Assembly (NCBI RefSeq): GCF_029873635.1
Contig: NC_080419.1
Coordinates: 73,334,597-73,398,596, forward strand
DNA: 64,000 nt
Reading direction: 5' to 3'
Source of the DNA: Malania oleifera
Lineage: Eukaryota; Streptophyta; Magnoliopsida; Santalales; Ximeniaceae
Under the pieces are notes generated by a model. The model was given only the letters and a program-made list of their open reading frames with translations. It was not told the DNA's origin and searched no databases. Positions within the stretch are counted from its first letter, which is position 1, and each line of letters starts with the position of its first letter. This document shows, in pieces, positions 9,990-21,072 of this stretch. A program made the translations under genes and the position numbers.

Positions 9990-11428
9990 ATGCAAGTATT
10001 TCTGTTGAATAAATAAAAAAAATCTCTTTATTTATTGATCCTTCCAAGTTTTAGGTATTATCCTAATGCATTCCCACAAGTATATAACTATCAAGGACAA
10101 TCCATTTTGATATTGTAGGACAAAAATAAATAAATACTAATACCTAAAATTTAAATCTGTCAAAATAAAATATATTTGGCTAATTTTTTTTTGGTTCAAT
10201 ATATATTGGGCCTCATTAAAAAAGAATCGTAGGCTTACAACAAAGTTGACTCATTTTGCAAATCCTGCATACTAAAGACAAATTGACAAGATATGCAAGA
10301 TTTCGAGGTTTCCACACAACCATAATTTTACCTATGAATACTCACTATGGTTGCCTTTAAAAAAAAAAAGGATTTGAAAGGGGACAAAAGAAGAAGAAGA
10401 AGAAGAGAACTTGACCTAGAGAAAGAAAGAGGCAAGCGCAAATCAAGAATCAACCTTCATTCTTCAGCAATTTCAGTAATTGAAAAATACTCAAAGTTCC
10501 ATCCAGTAGTGGGCGATTGAGTTTTCTTCAGATATCACTTGTTTGTGATTAAGCTCGTGCTAACGAAATCGGATCTAGATTCATTCTCTAACGAATTGTT
10601 AATTTTATTAAATCAACGGATCTTGTTAAATTAATCTAGGATCAAGCCAATCCAACTTTCGTAAACTATGAAATTGATCATTTGGAAGATCTACTATTAA
10701 TTCATTCGGCGGTAACCATGAATCCTCAAATTGGCAGATCTCATTTGTATAAATCAAAGATTAAACCAATTCACCTTTCGTAGATCATCAATTTGGTCAT
10801 TTGAAAAATTTACCACTTATTTCATCAAAGATTTGGTCGAATTAATCCCGGATCAAGCAAAGCCACCATTTGCAGATTGTTAAATTGATCCTTCAGCAAA
10901 TGCACCATTGTCTTCGGGAACATGCTTCTCAATGGATTCACTATCAAGGAGATTGAATTAGAGGGAATTTTATTTTATTGTAAAATATGCAGAGATTGTA
11001 CCCGTTCTTTTATTCATTATATAAAAATTAAAATTTGTTCAAATTTTCTTGTCTTTAATTTTAAGGCATGAAATTTGTCGTTAACAATTTATGGCACGCC
11101 CAGTGGGACAACTTTGCCTCTTATCTCTTCCTCCTTTCAATTTTGCTTCATCAGATCTAATGGCTCCTACGAAAAATCATGCCAATAGGAATGTCACTGC
11201 ACCCTTTGTGGTTTTTTGGATCTAGAAGTGATGATATCAATATCAATTTTGCAAGTCCACTTACTCGTAGCAAATCCAGAGCCCTTGCCTTACAAGTTTT
11301 TCAACAAGCTAAGGAGACTAAGCTGAAATACATGATAACACTTGATCTTCTTGCCAAAAAAATGTTGAACTTGGAGGTTTCTCCAATCTCCGAGCAATCC
11401 AAGGGTAGGAGTAGAACACCTAACCATA
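9990..11428 (+). mobile_element. Ty3-type LTR, primer-binding site and gag start (fragment)
   Basis: An LTR-like block of roughly 1.0-1.1 kb (a possible TG start is at 10003) ends TTAACA at 11086 and is followed by TGGCACGCCCAGTGGGAC (11092-11109), a primer-site form seen in plant Ty3/gypsy elements. An ATG at 11160 opens a gag-like start that shifts frame within 60 bp and continues as SPLTRSKSRALALQ until it is cut by the copia LTR at 11429. The block 10090-11110 is clearly related to 58776-59420. The 5' LTR boundary is uncertain. Confidence 0.55.
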
Positions 11429-11442
11429 TGTTAACTTTTTGA
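11160..11442 (+). pseudogene. Ty3-type gag N-terminus (frameshifted, truncated)
   Basis: The ATG at 11160 begins MAPTKNHANRNVTAPF; a frameshift before 11225 is needed to join the second part (GSRSDDIN...SPLTRSKSRALALQ...KMLNLEVSP). The second part remains open to 11442 only because it reads 14 bp into the inserted Sirevirus LTR (start 11429). Virus-like particle protein by position; truncated and non-functional. Confidence 0.5.
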
Positions 11443-12895
11443 TTCCTATCCCATTTTGATAATGACAAATCATATGTATCTCATTTGTGCATTTAATGCA
11501 TGAACAAATTTATGTTTCAGAAGGCACAAATGGTCATTGCAATACAGAGGCCATGAGCCTCTTAAAGTTCACATCACACAACTTATTACATGGAAAATTG
11601 AAAAGCAAAGAGTGAAGACATTTATTATTTCAGTTGTAATGCATTTAGATTAAATTGTATGTGCATGTCTTACTTGATCTGATAAGAAACTCAATAACGA
11701 CCATAGACTAACCCTAGGAACTCAAACTTTTCATGAGAAACCTTTTACTTAAAAGTTCAACTCATACAAAAGGTTTGAAATGTTTTTGAAGTTCAAAACA
11801 AGGCTAAAACTCATTTTTTTTGTAAAGGGCTTAGTCGATTGGATCATGAGCCTGGTCAACTGGCATTCATGCCTGGAAGATCCAACATACCGGATCATAA
11901 GCCTAGCAGACTGAATCGCACAAAAAAGGAAATAGGCTCTGGGCTGGTCGACCGAACCTCGAGTCAGTCAACCGAAACTCTCGGATTAACGCTATTTTGA
12001 GCAGAAAAACGGTCATAAAACGGTCACATGGGGTCTTTGCCTATAAATACCAAGCCCAAAACCCTTAAAACAACTTTTGCTATTCTTATATTATACTCTT
12101 ACATATTTGGGCATTTTATTCTCACATTTTCTCGAATCAAAGAAGCATTTTACTCTCATATGCTAATTCATTTGAAAATATCTTTTTAAGAGCAAAACCC
12201 TAGCTTCTCCAATCTTATTGTAAAAATCCTTTTTGGAGAAATCATTTTTTGGTCTTAGATCTTTGAAGCATTTATTGCACACTTATTTTTTTACTCTCAT
12301 TCAATCACATTTATTGCAAAAATCTTATTGAGAGATAAACCCTAACTTTATTAAGCTTAAATCATATCTTGTGAGAGTGCATCAAGTTTTCATTGTAATT
12401 AGCTTTTGAAGAAGCATTTTATTGTACACAAAAACTCTTATTTGCATTTGTATTTGCGGTTCAGGGTTTGAACCGTGCCAAATGAAGGGATATCATTTGG
12501 AGAGGTTGCTCCGCCTATAAGGAGTGGTGTAATGGGTGGCTCCGCCTGAGTGAAAGAGTGTGTATAAGGTGGCTTCGCATTGGTTGAAGGAGTGGATAGT
12601 GAAATCCTCATGTAATTGTTTTGAGGTGAGGACGTAGGCGAGGATAGCAGAACCTCATAAAAATTGTCGTGTTTGCTTTCTTTTTCCCTACACTATTTAT
12701 TTTTATGCACTTGTATGCTTACATTTATGTTGTTGTGATTATTGTGCATGTTTTAAACATATATAGCACTTGAGATTGATTTAGAAACCTTAAGCTTGAG
12801 ATAGTGTGGCTGTGTTTTAAAAATAGGGCAAAAAGTGACCTTGATTTTTTAAATATCCAATTCACCCCCCTTTTGAGATTACACAAAAACTCACA
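11429..12895 (+). repeat. 5' LTR of the Sirevirus-like element
   Basis: Starts TGTTAAC, contains the lineage's early block ATCCCATTTTGATAATGAC (11449-11467), a U3 palindrome array (11829-11990), TATA box CTATAAATAC (12041-12050), the GGCGAGGA...GAACCTC block (12632-12656) and the AATTCACCCCCC block near the 3' end, ending TCACA at 12895. About 1.47 kb, shorter than the 2.1-2.25 kb solo LTRs of related families in this window. Confidence 0.75.
11829..11990 (+). repeat. U3 palindrome array, GGTCGACCGAA type (degenerate)
   Basis: Several spaced copies around GTCGATTGG, GGTCAACTGG, GGTCGACCGAAC and GTCAACCGAAAC, immediately upstream of the TATA box at 12041. Confidence 0.65.
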
Positions 12896-12910
12896 ATTGG
12901 CATTAGAGTC
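12896..12910 (+). other. Primer-binding site, tRNA-Met type (diverged)
   Basis: ATTGGCATTAGAGTC directly follows the LTR; it is a two-to-three base variant of the common TGGTATCAGAGC primer site. Confidence 0.6.
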
Positions 12911-12948
12911 TTGTTGTAAAAAGCTTAAACGTTTTTGTTAAAGATCAC

Positions 12949-14600
12949 ATGAGTCATCTTGGTGTATCCCCTTTTGGTGAGGGACAATCATCTTCTCGCC
13001 CTCCAATATTTTGTAGTGTTAACTACACTTTTTGGAAACAAAGAATGCAAATTTTTATTCAAAACATAGATTGGAGAGTTTGGAGGGTTGTTACCAAGGG
13101 AGATTATATACCCGTGACAATTGTTGAAGGAAAAAGTGTTCCAAAAGTTGAGGATGATTTTAGTGAAGATGACATGAAATTAGTTCAAGTAAATGCTAGT
13201 GTTATGAATGCTTTATACTGTGCATTAGATGCAAATGAATTTAATAGAATCATGGCATGTAAAACTGCAAAAGAGATTTGGGATAAACTAGAGATAACAT
13301 ATGAGGGAACTAAGGATGTGAAGGATAGTCGTATAGATATGCTTACTAGTGAATATGAGGCTTTCAAAATGACTCCAAATGAATCTATACAATCTATGTA
13401 CACTAGATTCATACACATGACTAACTCTTTAAATGCTTTTGGAAAAAAATATCCTACTTATGAAATGATCAGGAAGATACTCTGAGGATTACCTCCAATC
13501 TGGGAGCCAAAAGCAATAGCTATAGTTGAAGGGAGAAATTTGAAAGAAATGACATTGGACGAGCTCATTGGATCCCTTATCACATACGAAATGATGATCA
13601 ATGAGAGGTTAAATGAGCAGAGAAAAATAAAGAAAGTTACAACTCTCAAAGCTTTAGCAAGTAGCTCTAGTGAGGAAAGTGATTAGGACTCTAACGAGGA
13701 CATGACCTTGCTAACAAGAAAGTTCAGCAAGTTCTTCAAAAAAGAGTAGGAGTTCTGATAGAAAATATTGAGGCTCGTGAACAAAAAGAGAAGAGTCAAG
13801 TAAGAAAGATCCTCTAACGTGCTACAACTACAAGAAAGTTGGCCACATCAAGTCGGAGTGCCTATTACTCAAGAAGGACTCCAAAAATAAAAAGAAGGCA
13901 ATGAAAGCCATCTCTTTAGACAAACAAAGTTCTAGCAGTTTTGATAGTGACTCGAGCGACAATAAAGTTGCTAACTTGTGCCTAATGGAACACAACGATT
14001 ATGAGGTAGAATCATCTTGTTCTTATTCTTCGTATTATTCTAGTGATGATTTTGATGATAATAGCATGCCTACATATGAAGAATTGCAGCAGGAGTATTT
14101 TAGTGTTCATAAATTGCTTGAGAAAATAACTTAAAAGAACACTGATTTGAAAAAATAAAAATAATGAATTATCAAAGTTTTTAGAAAATCTAAAGGAGTC
14201 CCATGCTACTTTGATAAAAGAAAAGGAGTTGAAAATTTATAGTTTAGAAAGAAAAATGGAAGATGACTCCAAAATTATTTACAAATTTACAGAAGGCCAA
14301 TTTTTTTTTGAAAAACTCTTTGGTGCTTAAAGAAAATCTTTAGACAAGGAAGGACTTGGTTTTAATGGAAAAGAAAATAGGAAATAGAAAAATCTTTACA
14401 TGGGCTATTTTGTGAGGGAATCAAAATCTTATATTCCCTCTAAAGTTTCTTATATGCATGCCATATGTTTTATGTGAAAGAAGAAAGGCCACATTAAATT
14501 TGACCGTCCTTTCAAAAATAAGGACACTAAATCTAAGATGATCTAGAGAGTTAAGGGAGATTCAGATACAAACCCTAATGGACCCAATAAAATTTGGGTA
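12949..14600 (+). pseudogene. Copia gag with zinc knuckles (broken)
   Basis: ATG at 12949 opens a 178-codon frame containing PPIFCSVNYTFWKQRMQIFI and the UBN2-type gag core AKEIWDKLEITYEGTKDVKDS (13270-13330). A stop at 13483 interrupts it, but the frame continues (GLPPIWEPKAIAIVEGR, about 13490-13540). A first zinc knuckle with altered spacing, CYNYKKVGHIKSEC, lies at about 13819-13860, and a second degenerate one (CFM-stop-KKKGHIKFDR) at about 14467-14508. Acidic/serine-rich linker at 13901-14134. Structural protein of the particle; non-functional here. Confidence 0.8.
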
Positions 14601-14899
14601 CCAAAAGTAGTCACTTAAGCCTTTCTTACAGATATGTTTCAGGACGTCCTCCTCTAGAGATAAATGGTATTTGGATGGTGGATGCTCCAGGCATATGACG
14701 GGTGATAAAGCAAAGTTTGCACCCATTACGTCAAAATATGGAGGATTCGTCACCTTTGGAGATAATGCCAAAGGAAAAATCATAGGAGTCAGGAAGGTCG
14801 GTAAGGAACCTTCTCTCATTATTGATAATGTTTTGTTAGTAGAAGGTTTGAAGCATAATTTGTTAAGCATTAGTCAGTTATGTGATAAAGAGTATAGGG

Positions 14900-15219
14900 T
14901 GTGATACCCCGTGGACGAAAGGCTTAAAAGGATTATTAGATGTTACTACCCATATCAACAAGGTGCATCTTTCTTTTTGGGAGCCTTCCCATAAGAACCC
15001 CACGGTTAAGCGTGTTTGACTTGGAGTAATCTTGCAATGGGTGACTTTTTGGAAAGTTTTCTTAGGAAGTGTGTGTGTGAGGACAAAACACACTGAAAAG
15101 GACATGTGTTGATCTATGGGGTTAATCATTAGTCTGATAAGTCTCGCCTCCTGTTGTCTAGTCTAGGTGGAGGAGGAGAGACGCAGTGCTCCCTAGCAGA
15201 CCTAGGTTGAGGTTTTACA
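14900..15219 (+). repeat. Cassandra 5' LTR with 5S rRNA-like domain (about 14991-15070)
   Basis: 320 bp, TG...CA. The 5S-like part includes GGTTAAGCGTGTTTGACTTG and CAATGGGTGAC, corresponding to the internal control region of plant 5S rRNA genes. It differs from the 3' LTR at a number of sites, so the insertion is not recent. Confidence 0.9.
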
Positions 15220-15329
15220 AAATGGTATCAGAGAAATTACCCAACCGGAAGTGTGATAAGATTCACATCGCCTAGGTTTAGAAATGTGGGTTCGCAACAA
15301 GGACGTTGCGTTCTGTAAGTGGGGGATAA

Positions 15330-15645
15330 TGTGATACCTTGTGGAAGAAAGACTTAAAAGGATTAGATGTTACTACCCATATCAACAAGGTGCACCTTTC
15401 TTTTTGGGAGCCTTCCTATAAGAACTCCATGGTTAAGCGTGCTTGGCTTGGAGTAATCTTGGGATGGGTGACATTTTGGGAAGTTTTTTCACGAAGTGTG
15501 TGAGTGAAAACAAAACACATTGAAAAGGACACGTGTTGGTTTGTGGGGTCAGTCATTAGTCCAATAAAGCCCGCCCCCTGTTGTCTGATCTAGGTGGAGG
15601 AGGGGAGACACAGGCTCCTTGGTAGACCCAGGTTAGGGCGTTACA
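15330..15645 (+). repeat. Cassandra 3' LTR with 5S rRNA-like domain (about 15418-15497)
   Basis: 316 bp, TG...CA. This copy keeps a closer match to 5S rRNA: AGAACTCCATGGTTAAGCG, then GCTTGG, GGATGGGTGAC and GGGAAGT in the right order and spacing. Confidence 0.9.
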
Positions 15646-18555
15646 TAGGGTTTCTTTTGAACATGATAAATGCAGTGTTGAAAATCCATCTGAGCATAAA
15701 ATACTGTTTATTGCTGATCATCATGATAATGTTCATACAATTAGCTTTGACAACTTAGCCTCACAAGATGTAAAATGATTTTCTGCAATTAATGAGGCTA
15801 GTTGGCTTTGGTATAAGAGATTAGGTTATATTAGTATGGACTTGCTCTTAAAACTAGTAAAAGGAGAATTTGTTAAAGGCTTATCTAAGACAGGATTTGT
15901 AAAAGATAACATTTGTGATGCCTTTCAACTCGGTAAAAAAACCAAGTCTAGCTTTAAAAAGAAGAAATTCATTTCTACTAATAGGCCACTACAAATGGTT
16001 CACTTAGATTTATTTGATCCAAATCAAGTCCAGAGTCTAGGAGGTAAATCCAATGCATTTGTCATTGTTGACGAATACTTTAGATTCACATGGGTTATAT
16101 TTCTATCATCTAAGGATGAAGCATGTGAGAGACTTGCCAAATTATGCAGGAAAATCCAAAATGAAAAGGGGTATACAATCACACATATCCATAGTGATAG
16201 AGGAAGAGAGTTTAAAAATAAGGATATGGAGAACTTTTGTGATTTACATGGTATATCCCATAACTTCTCCGCACCTAGGACTCCTCAACAAAATGGAATA
16301 GTTGAGAGAAAGAATAGATCCCTACAGGAAATGGGTAGGACAATGTTAAATGAACACAACCTTCCCAAATATTTCTAAGCCGAAGTGGTAAGTACCGCTT
16401 GCTATGTCATGAATAGAGTATTAATTAGGCTCACTCTCAACAAAATCCCATATGAACTATGGAATGGTCATAAGCCAAATATTTCTTATTTTCATGTCTA
16501 TGGGTGCAAGTGTTTCATCCTAAGAGATAAAGATAACTTAGGAAAATTTGATGCAAAATCTAATGAAGGAATATTTCTAGGATATGTTTTAGATTGTAAA
16601 GCCTATAGAGTGTTCAGTAGAAGAACCTTAACTGTTGTATAATCTATTCATGTGGTGTTTGATGAGTCCAATCTCTTTTTCAAAAAGACTGATGAAGATG
16701 ATCTAGAGATAAAAAAAAGGGGTTAGAAATCTTGTCCATTGAAAATAATGCTGAAAAGAGCACTGAAATTAAAGAAACATCTATTAAGGATAATTAGATA
16801 GATAGTGAGGTTCGAGAATTGCCTAAGGAATGGAAATTTGTGAAAAATCATCCTAAGGACCAAATCATAGGATAACCTTCACAAGGAGTAGCCACTTATT
16901 CATCACTAAGAAACATGTGCAGTCACATGACATTCTTGTCTTAAGAAGAGCCTAAAAATGTACATGAGGCAATAGAGGATGAATCTTAGGTGATATCTAT
17001 GCAAGAAGAGCTAAACCAATTTGAAAGAAATAAAGTCTAGAGCTTGGTTCCTAGACCAGATGATTATACTATCATTGGAACCAAATGGGTCTATAGAAAC
17101 AATAAGGATGAAAATGGGGTTGTAATTAGGAATAAAGTCAGATTAGTAGCTCAAGGTTACAACCAGGAAGAAGGAATAGACTTTGAGGAAACATATGCTC
17201 CTGTGGCTAGAATGAAAGTCATTTGTATGCTATTAGCCTATGCATCTTTTAAGGACTTTAAGTTATATCAAATGGATGTTAAAAGTGCATTGTTAAATGG
17301 CTATATAAATGAGGAAGTGTATGTTGAGCAACCTCTAGATTTTAAAAACCATAAACTTCCAAACCATGTGTTTAAACTGTCAAAAGCCTTATATGGTCTA
17401 AAGCAAGCTCCTAGAGCTTGGTCTGAAAGGTTAAGTTGTTTTCTACTTGATCAAGGATTTATTAGAGGAAAAATTGACACAATCCTCTTTATAAAATCTA
17501 AAAATGAAAACCTGCTAATAGTTTAAATGTACGTATATGATATCATCTTTGGAGCAACTAATGAAGAGATGTGTAATGAGTTCGCCAAATGCATGCAAGA
17601 TGAATTTGAGATGAGCATGATGGGAGAACTCACCTTCTTTCTAGGACTTTAGATAAAACAAGATAAACATGGAACATTTGTCAGTCAATCAAAATATGTA
17701 AAAGACTTGCTCAAGAAATTCAATATGGAAGATGGTAAAATCTTAGGAACACCTTTGAGCACTTCCACTAAATTGGATAAAGATGAGTAAGGTATACCGA
17801 TAGATGTTAAGATCTACTGATGTATGATTGGTAGCCTGCTATACCTGACTGCTAGCAAACCAGACATCATGTTTTGTGTATGTATGTGTGCTAGATTCCA
17901 AGTTGCACCAAAAGAGTCACACTTACTAGCAGCTAAGAGGATACTTAAATACCTCATCGGGACTATTGATTTAGGATTATGGTACCCTAAGTATACTTCA
18001 TTCAAGATTGTCAGCTATTCCGACGCAGACTTTGTCGATAGCAAAGTTGATAGGAAGAGCACGAGTGGTACGTGTCATTTCTTAGGACAAACTCAAGTGT
18101 CTTGGTTTTCCAAGAAACAGAACTCAGTTGCACTGTCCATGGCCGAGGCTGAGTATATAGCCGCTAGAAGTTGTTGTGCTTAAATGCTTTATATGAAACA
18201 ACAACTTATGGACTACAAATTGCACTATGATATAGTACCAATCAAGTGTGATAACACTAGTGCAATAAACATATCTAAGAACCCCATCCCACACTCACGA
18301 ACCAAGCACATTGAAATTAAACATCATTTTATTTGTGATCATGTGCAAAAGGGGGACGTGACACTTGAGTTTGTGTGCACTAATGAACATTGGGCTAATA
18401 TATTCACCAAACCACTTCAAGATGATGGATTTATCCAAATTAGACATGAATTAGGCTTATTGCACACTAGAGAAGTTGCCTAAAAATATTTGAATAAGCA
18501 ATAAGGTAGGTTCTTCTAAGGGAGAACATAATGTTGTGATGATTAGGCTACTACA

Positions 18556-18566
18556 ATAAGGGGGAG
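18556..18566 (+). other. Polypurine tract of the Sirevirus-like element
   Basis: ATAAGGGGGAG about 70 bp after the end of the RNase H frame. The 3' LTR that should follow is missing. Confidence 0.6.
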
Positions 18567-20405
18567 CAACAAATTGAATAATTTTTGTGTAACGACCTGC
18601 CTATTTTACCATATTTATTATTATTTTTTTTTCACATAATAACATTTATAATAATACAAATAACTTGCTAAACCGCTAAGGTTATGATCAACCTAGACCC
18701 ATGGGTACTAGGGATATACTTGTCATACAACTCTGATACCTAAACAATGGAAAACATAAAATCACATACATACCATAAAACACTAGAAACCATACCAGAG
18801 TTATACTAATTCTGTTATATATATATATACAGTCATCCACAAAAGACCAAAAAGTATTCCTAGGGTCTTAATCCAAAAATCCATTTGACCCTAGCTCACC
18901 CACTTACCCTACATACAGGGTAGCTCAACCAACTTCTACTGCTGTGAGGCTCTATTCGCCCTCCTACTTGGATTTTTTGAAATGTTTGTAATGCTGGGGT
19001 GTGACACCTCTTAGTAAGGGAGACAAATTAATATCAGTGTGTGGCAACATGAGTATTTTTTGTGATATACTTATAAACAGTACATAATTCATAATAGGCA
19101 TAAACTATTGTATCATATTTGAATAAAACATGATTTAACATAACATAGTTTAACATACTAAATTGTTGTACTGGAAAATCATCTTATATAAACATATCAT
19201 ACTTAAATTGTTACCCAGTATAGATCGATAGTTAGCTATCGTCATGTCTTACCCCCCACATGACAGGGTTGTGCGGCCCAAATGTTGGACCTAGTAATGG
19301 CTGGCCGACTATGCTAAGTCAATATCGGTTACAGTGTAAGTACAATGGGTCTGTACCACCTATGTCAAACTACTAGGGAAACTACGACACTCCTATGAAG
19401 TCACATCGACTGTCATCTCCCACACTCTATATAAGATGTGTGATAGCATTAACATAAACGTAAATGTAATATAAACGTAAATGTAACATAAATGTGAACA
19501 TACAGCTATGGTATCGTGCTTCGTGAAACTAAACAAGTTATCCGGGTTGTGATAACATATAATACATTTCATGATATTGAATATAACAGTTTCATATATC
19601 AGGGTAAAACATAACATGATAATACTTTCTTTAAACTTAGCATAACATGCATAATTACAACATTTTATGCCGTCATATCATAACGTAAAAATCATGACAC
19701 CGGTGCTAGCATAACATGATGTACTTGTACATGAAAATCTTGCACTTGTTAACATAATATTCTTAAAACCATAGTTCTTGTATTGTTTTTATGGTTTCCC
19801 TGAAAACTACTAAAACATGCTTATCTTGGAAGAATTATAATATTTCAAAATAACATAATTTCAATGGAAATATTATACTCATGCCACACATATATAAATA
19901 ACCTCATAAACTCATAATTTATTCTGAAATCATATTTCCAAATAAAATGTGTTAAAATTATTTTCCTGTTCAACAACAGTATTCCCAAACATAGTTCTAT
20001 ATCATACATATTTTCCTGAAAATAAATGTTGTATAATAATAAATAATTTCATGAAAAAGGATGACTTAATTTATCCCCTTACCTGACTTATTGAGAAGCC
20101 CACAATTTTAACCAAGCCTTCACTCATGTGTTACCCTAGCTCAACACCTTGAAATTGCATTTTTCCTAACTAAACTTCAGTATTATTCTATCTAAAACAT
20201 TCTTCTTAGTTCAGAAACACCAAATACCTTATAAAACTTAAAATACCCAACTTACCCAAATTTTGGGATGGTGCCCAAGTTGGCCTAACCAACTGACAAC
20301 TCCAGCAGACTTTAAGAGAATCTTCCAAGGACTAGCATGACAGCTTCCGATTGTCGAACTGGCGAAAATCGAAACCAGAAATTTAGAGAGAAGGACAGAG
20401 GAACA

Positions 20406-20409
20406 TGTT

Positions 20410-20440
<31 letters not shown>
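20406..20440. repeat. (GA)n microsatellite in the Ty3 3' LTR
   Basis: About 17 GA units, at the same LTR position as the much longer tract at 35346-35412 in the 5' LTR. Confidence 0.9.
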
Positions 20441-20444
<4 letters not shown>

Positions 20445-20498
20445 ATTTTGCATGAAAATCTCGATGAAAACCTGAATTTTGCATATTTATGTAGGCGG

Positions 20499-20692
20499 CT
20501 TCGTCGACGAGATACGTCACCTCGTCGACGAGTCCAAGAAGGAATTTTGTCGACGAACTCCTAGCCTTCATCGATGAATCTTAGGCTCTGCTATAACCTC
20601 TCTCGTTATTTTCTCGTCGACAAGACACATGACTTCGTCAACGAATTAAAGAATGCGGTTCGTTGATGAAGAGAACAAATTCATCGACGAAC
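20499..20692 (-). repeat. U3 palindrome array, TTCGTCGACGAA type, eight copies
   Basis: Eight spaced copies of a 12-bp palindrome, consensus TTCGTCGACGAA, for example CTCGTCGACGAG, TTGTCGACGAA, TTCATCGATGAA and TTCGTCAACGAA. Most differences are C-to-T or G-to-A at CpG sites. The array lies directly upstream (minus orientation) of the TATA-like site at 20483-20490. Confidence 0.9.
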
Positions 20693-21072
20693 CCTACTTA
20701 ATCCCTTTTTAATTTATCCTTCATCTCAATTATTTAATTATTAAAAATTCTGAATTTTTACATTCTCTCCTTCTTATAAAATTTCATCCTCGAAATTTAC
20801 TATTTGTATTAAACACCATCCTTTGAGGAAAATGGGCTACTTATTTTATTACTTACCCTCACTTGTGGTGGAGGAATACCGTGGTTACATTTAAGGTTCT
20901 AGGAGATTACATAATATACATAAAAGAAAAAAATTTCTCCTAAACCAAAATACTAACTATTAACAGAAAATTATTACATATACTAACTAACCTGCACAAA
21001 AGAAACATAAGATACTTACCTGCATCCTTTCCTGATTACTGTTGATCCCCACTAAAATAGATGCAGGTATTT

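Larger units (their letters stand above)
14900..15645 (+). mobile_element. Cassandra-type TRIM retrotransposon with 5S rRNA-like LTRs, complete
   Basis: Two LTRs, 14900-15219 and 15330-15645, start TGTGATACC and end TTACA. Between them are a tRNA-Met primer site (TGGTATCAGAG, about 15223-15233), about 85 bp of non-coding spacer and a purine tract GTGGGGGATAA (15319-15329). The element is flanked by a perfect 5-bp duplication TAGGG (14895-14899 and 15646-15650). Each LTR contains a 5S rRNA-like domain (GGTTAAGCGTG...GGGTGAC). These are the defining traits of Cassandra: short non-autonomous LTR element, LTRs carrying 5S RNA sequence with pol III control boxes. It sits inside the copia pol, between LCDKEYRV and its continuation. 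Confidence 0.96.
14611..18483 (+). pseudogene. Copia polyprotein: protease, integrase, RT, RNase H (broken, split by TRIM)
   Basis: Order and landmarks: protease site as DGGCSRHMTGD (14674) where DSGCS is usual; GLKHNLLSISQLCDKEYRV (14848-14904) cut by the TRIM and resuming at 15646 as RVSFEHDKC; GAG-pre-integrase with LWYKRLGYIS; integrase core VHLDLFDP, VIVDEYFRFTW, HSDRGREF and ERKNRS (15990-16320); RT with GTKWVYRNNKDENG and VRLVAQGYNQEEGIDFEET (17070-17200), KALYGLKQAPRAW (17382-17420), catalytic block read as YVYDIIFG (17530-17555) instead of YVDD; RNase H with [19 protein letters not shown] (18014-18180) and IPHSRTKHIEIKHHFI. Stops at 16377, 16640, 17524, 17652 and 18181, among others. 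Confidence 0.88.
11429..18587 (+). mobile_element. Sirevirus-like Ty1/copia element, 3' LTR missing
   Basis: 5' LTR 11429-12895, primer-binding site 12896-12910, gag, protease, integrase, RT and RNase H in copia order, and a polypurine tract at 18556-18566. Right after this, at 18588, the sequence switches to a Ty3 LTR and the copia 3' LTR is absent. The LTR 3' block AATTCACCCCCC followed by TTTTGAGATTACAC, and protein landmarks such as GLKHNLLSISQLCDK, fit the Sirevirus lineage. The coding region has many stops and hosts a complete Cassandra TRIM at 14900-15645. Inactive. Confidence 0.85.
18588..20762 (-). repeat. 3' LTR of the minus-strand Ty3 element
   Basis: On the minus strand it starts TGTAAAAATTCAG (20762) and ends GGTCGTTACA (18588). 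Contains a palindrome array (20499-20692), a TATA-like ATAAATATG (20483-20490), a (GA)n tract (20406-20440) and short repeats near 19440-19500. It shares with 31295-35696 the blocks near 18710-18730 (ACTAGGGATATACTTGTCAT) and around 19420-19515. Confidence 0.8.

Noticed and set aside
14991-15497. Two 5S rRNA genes
   Set aside because: Only about two thirds of 5S is recognisable, and both copies sit at the same place in the paired LTRs of a Cassandra TRIM.
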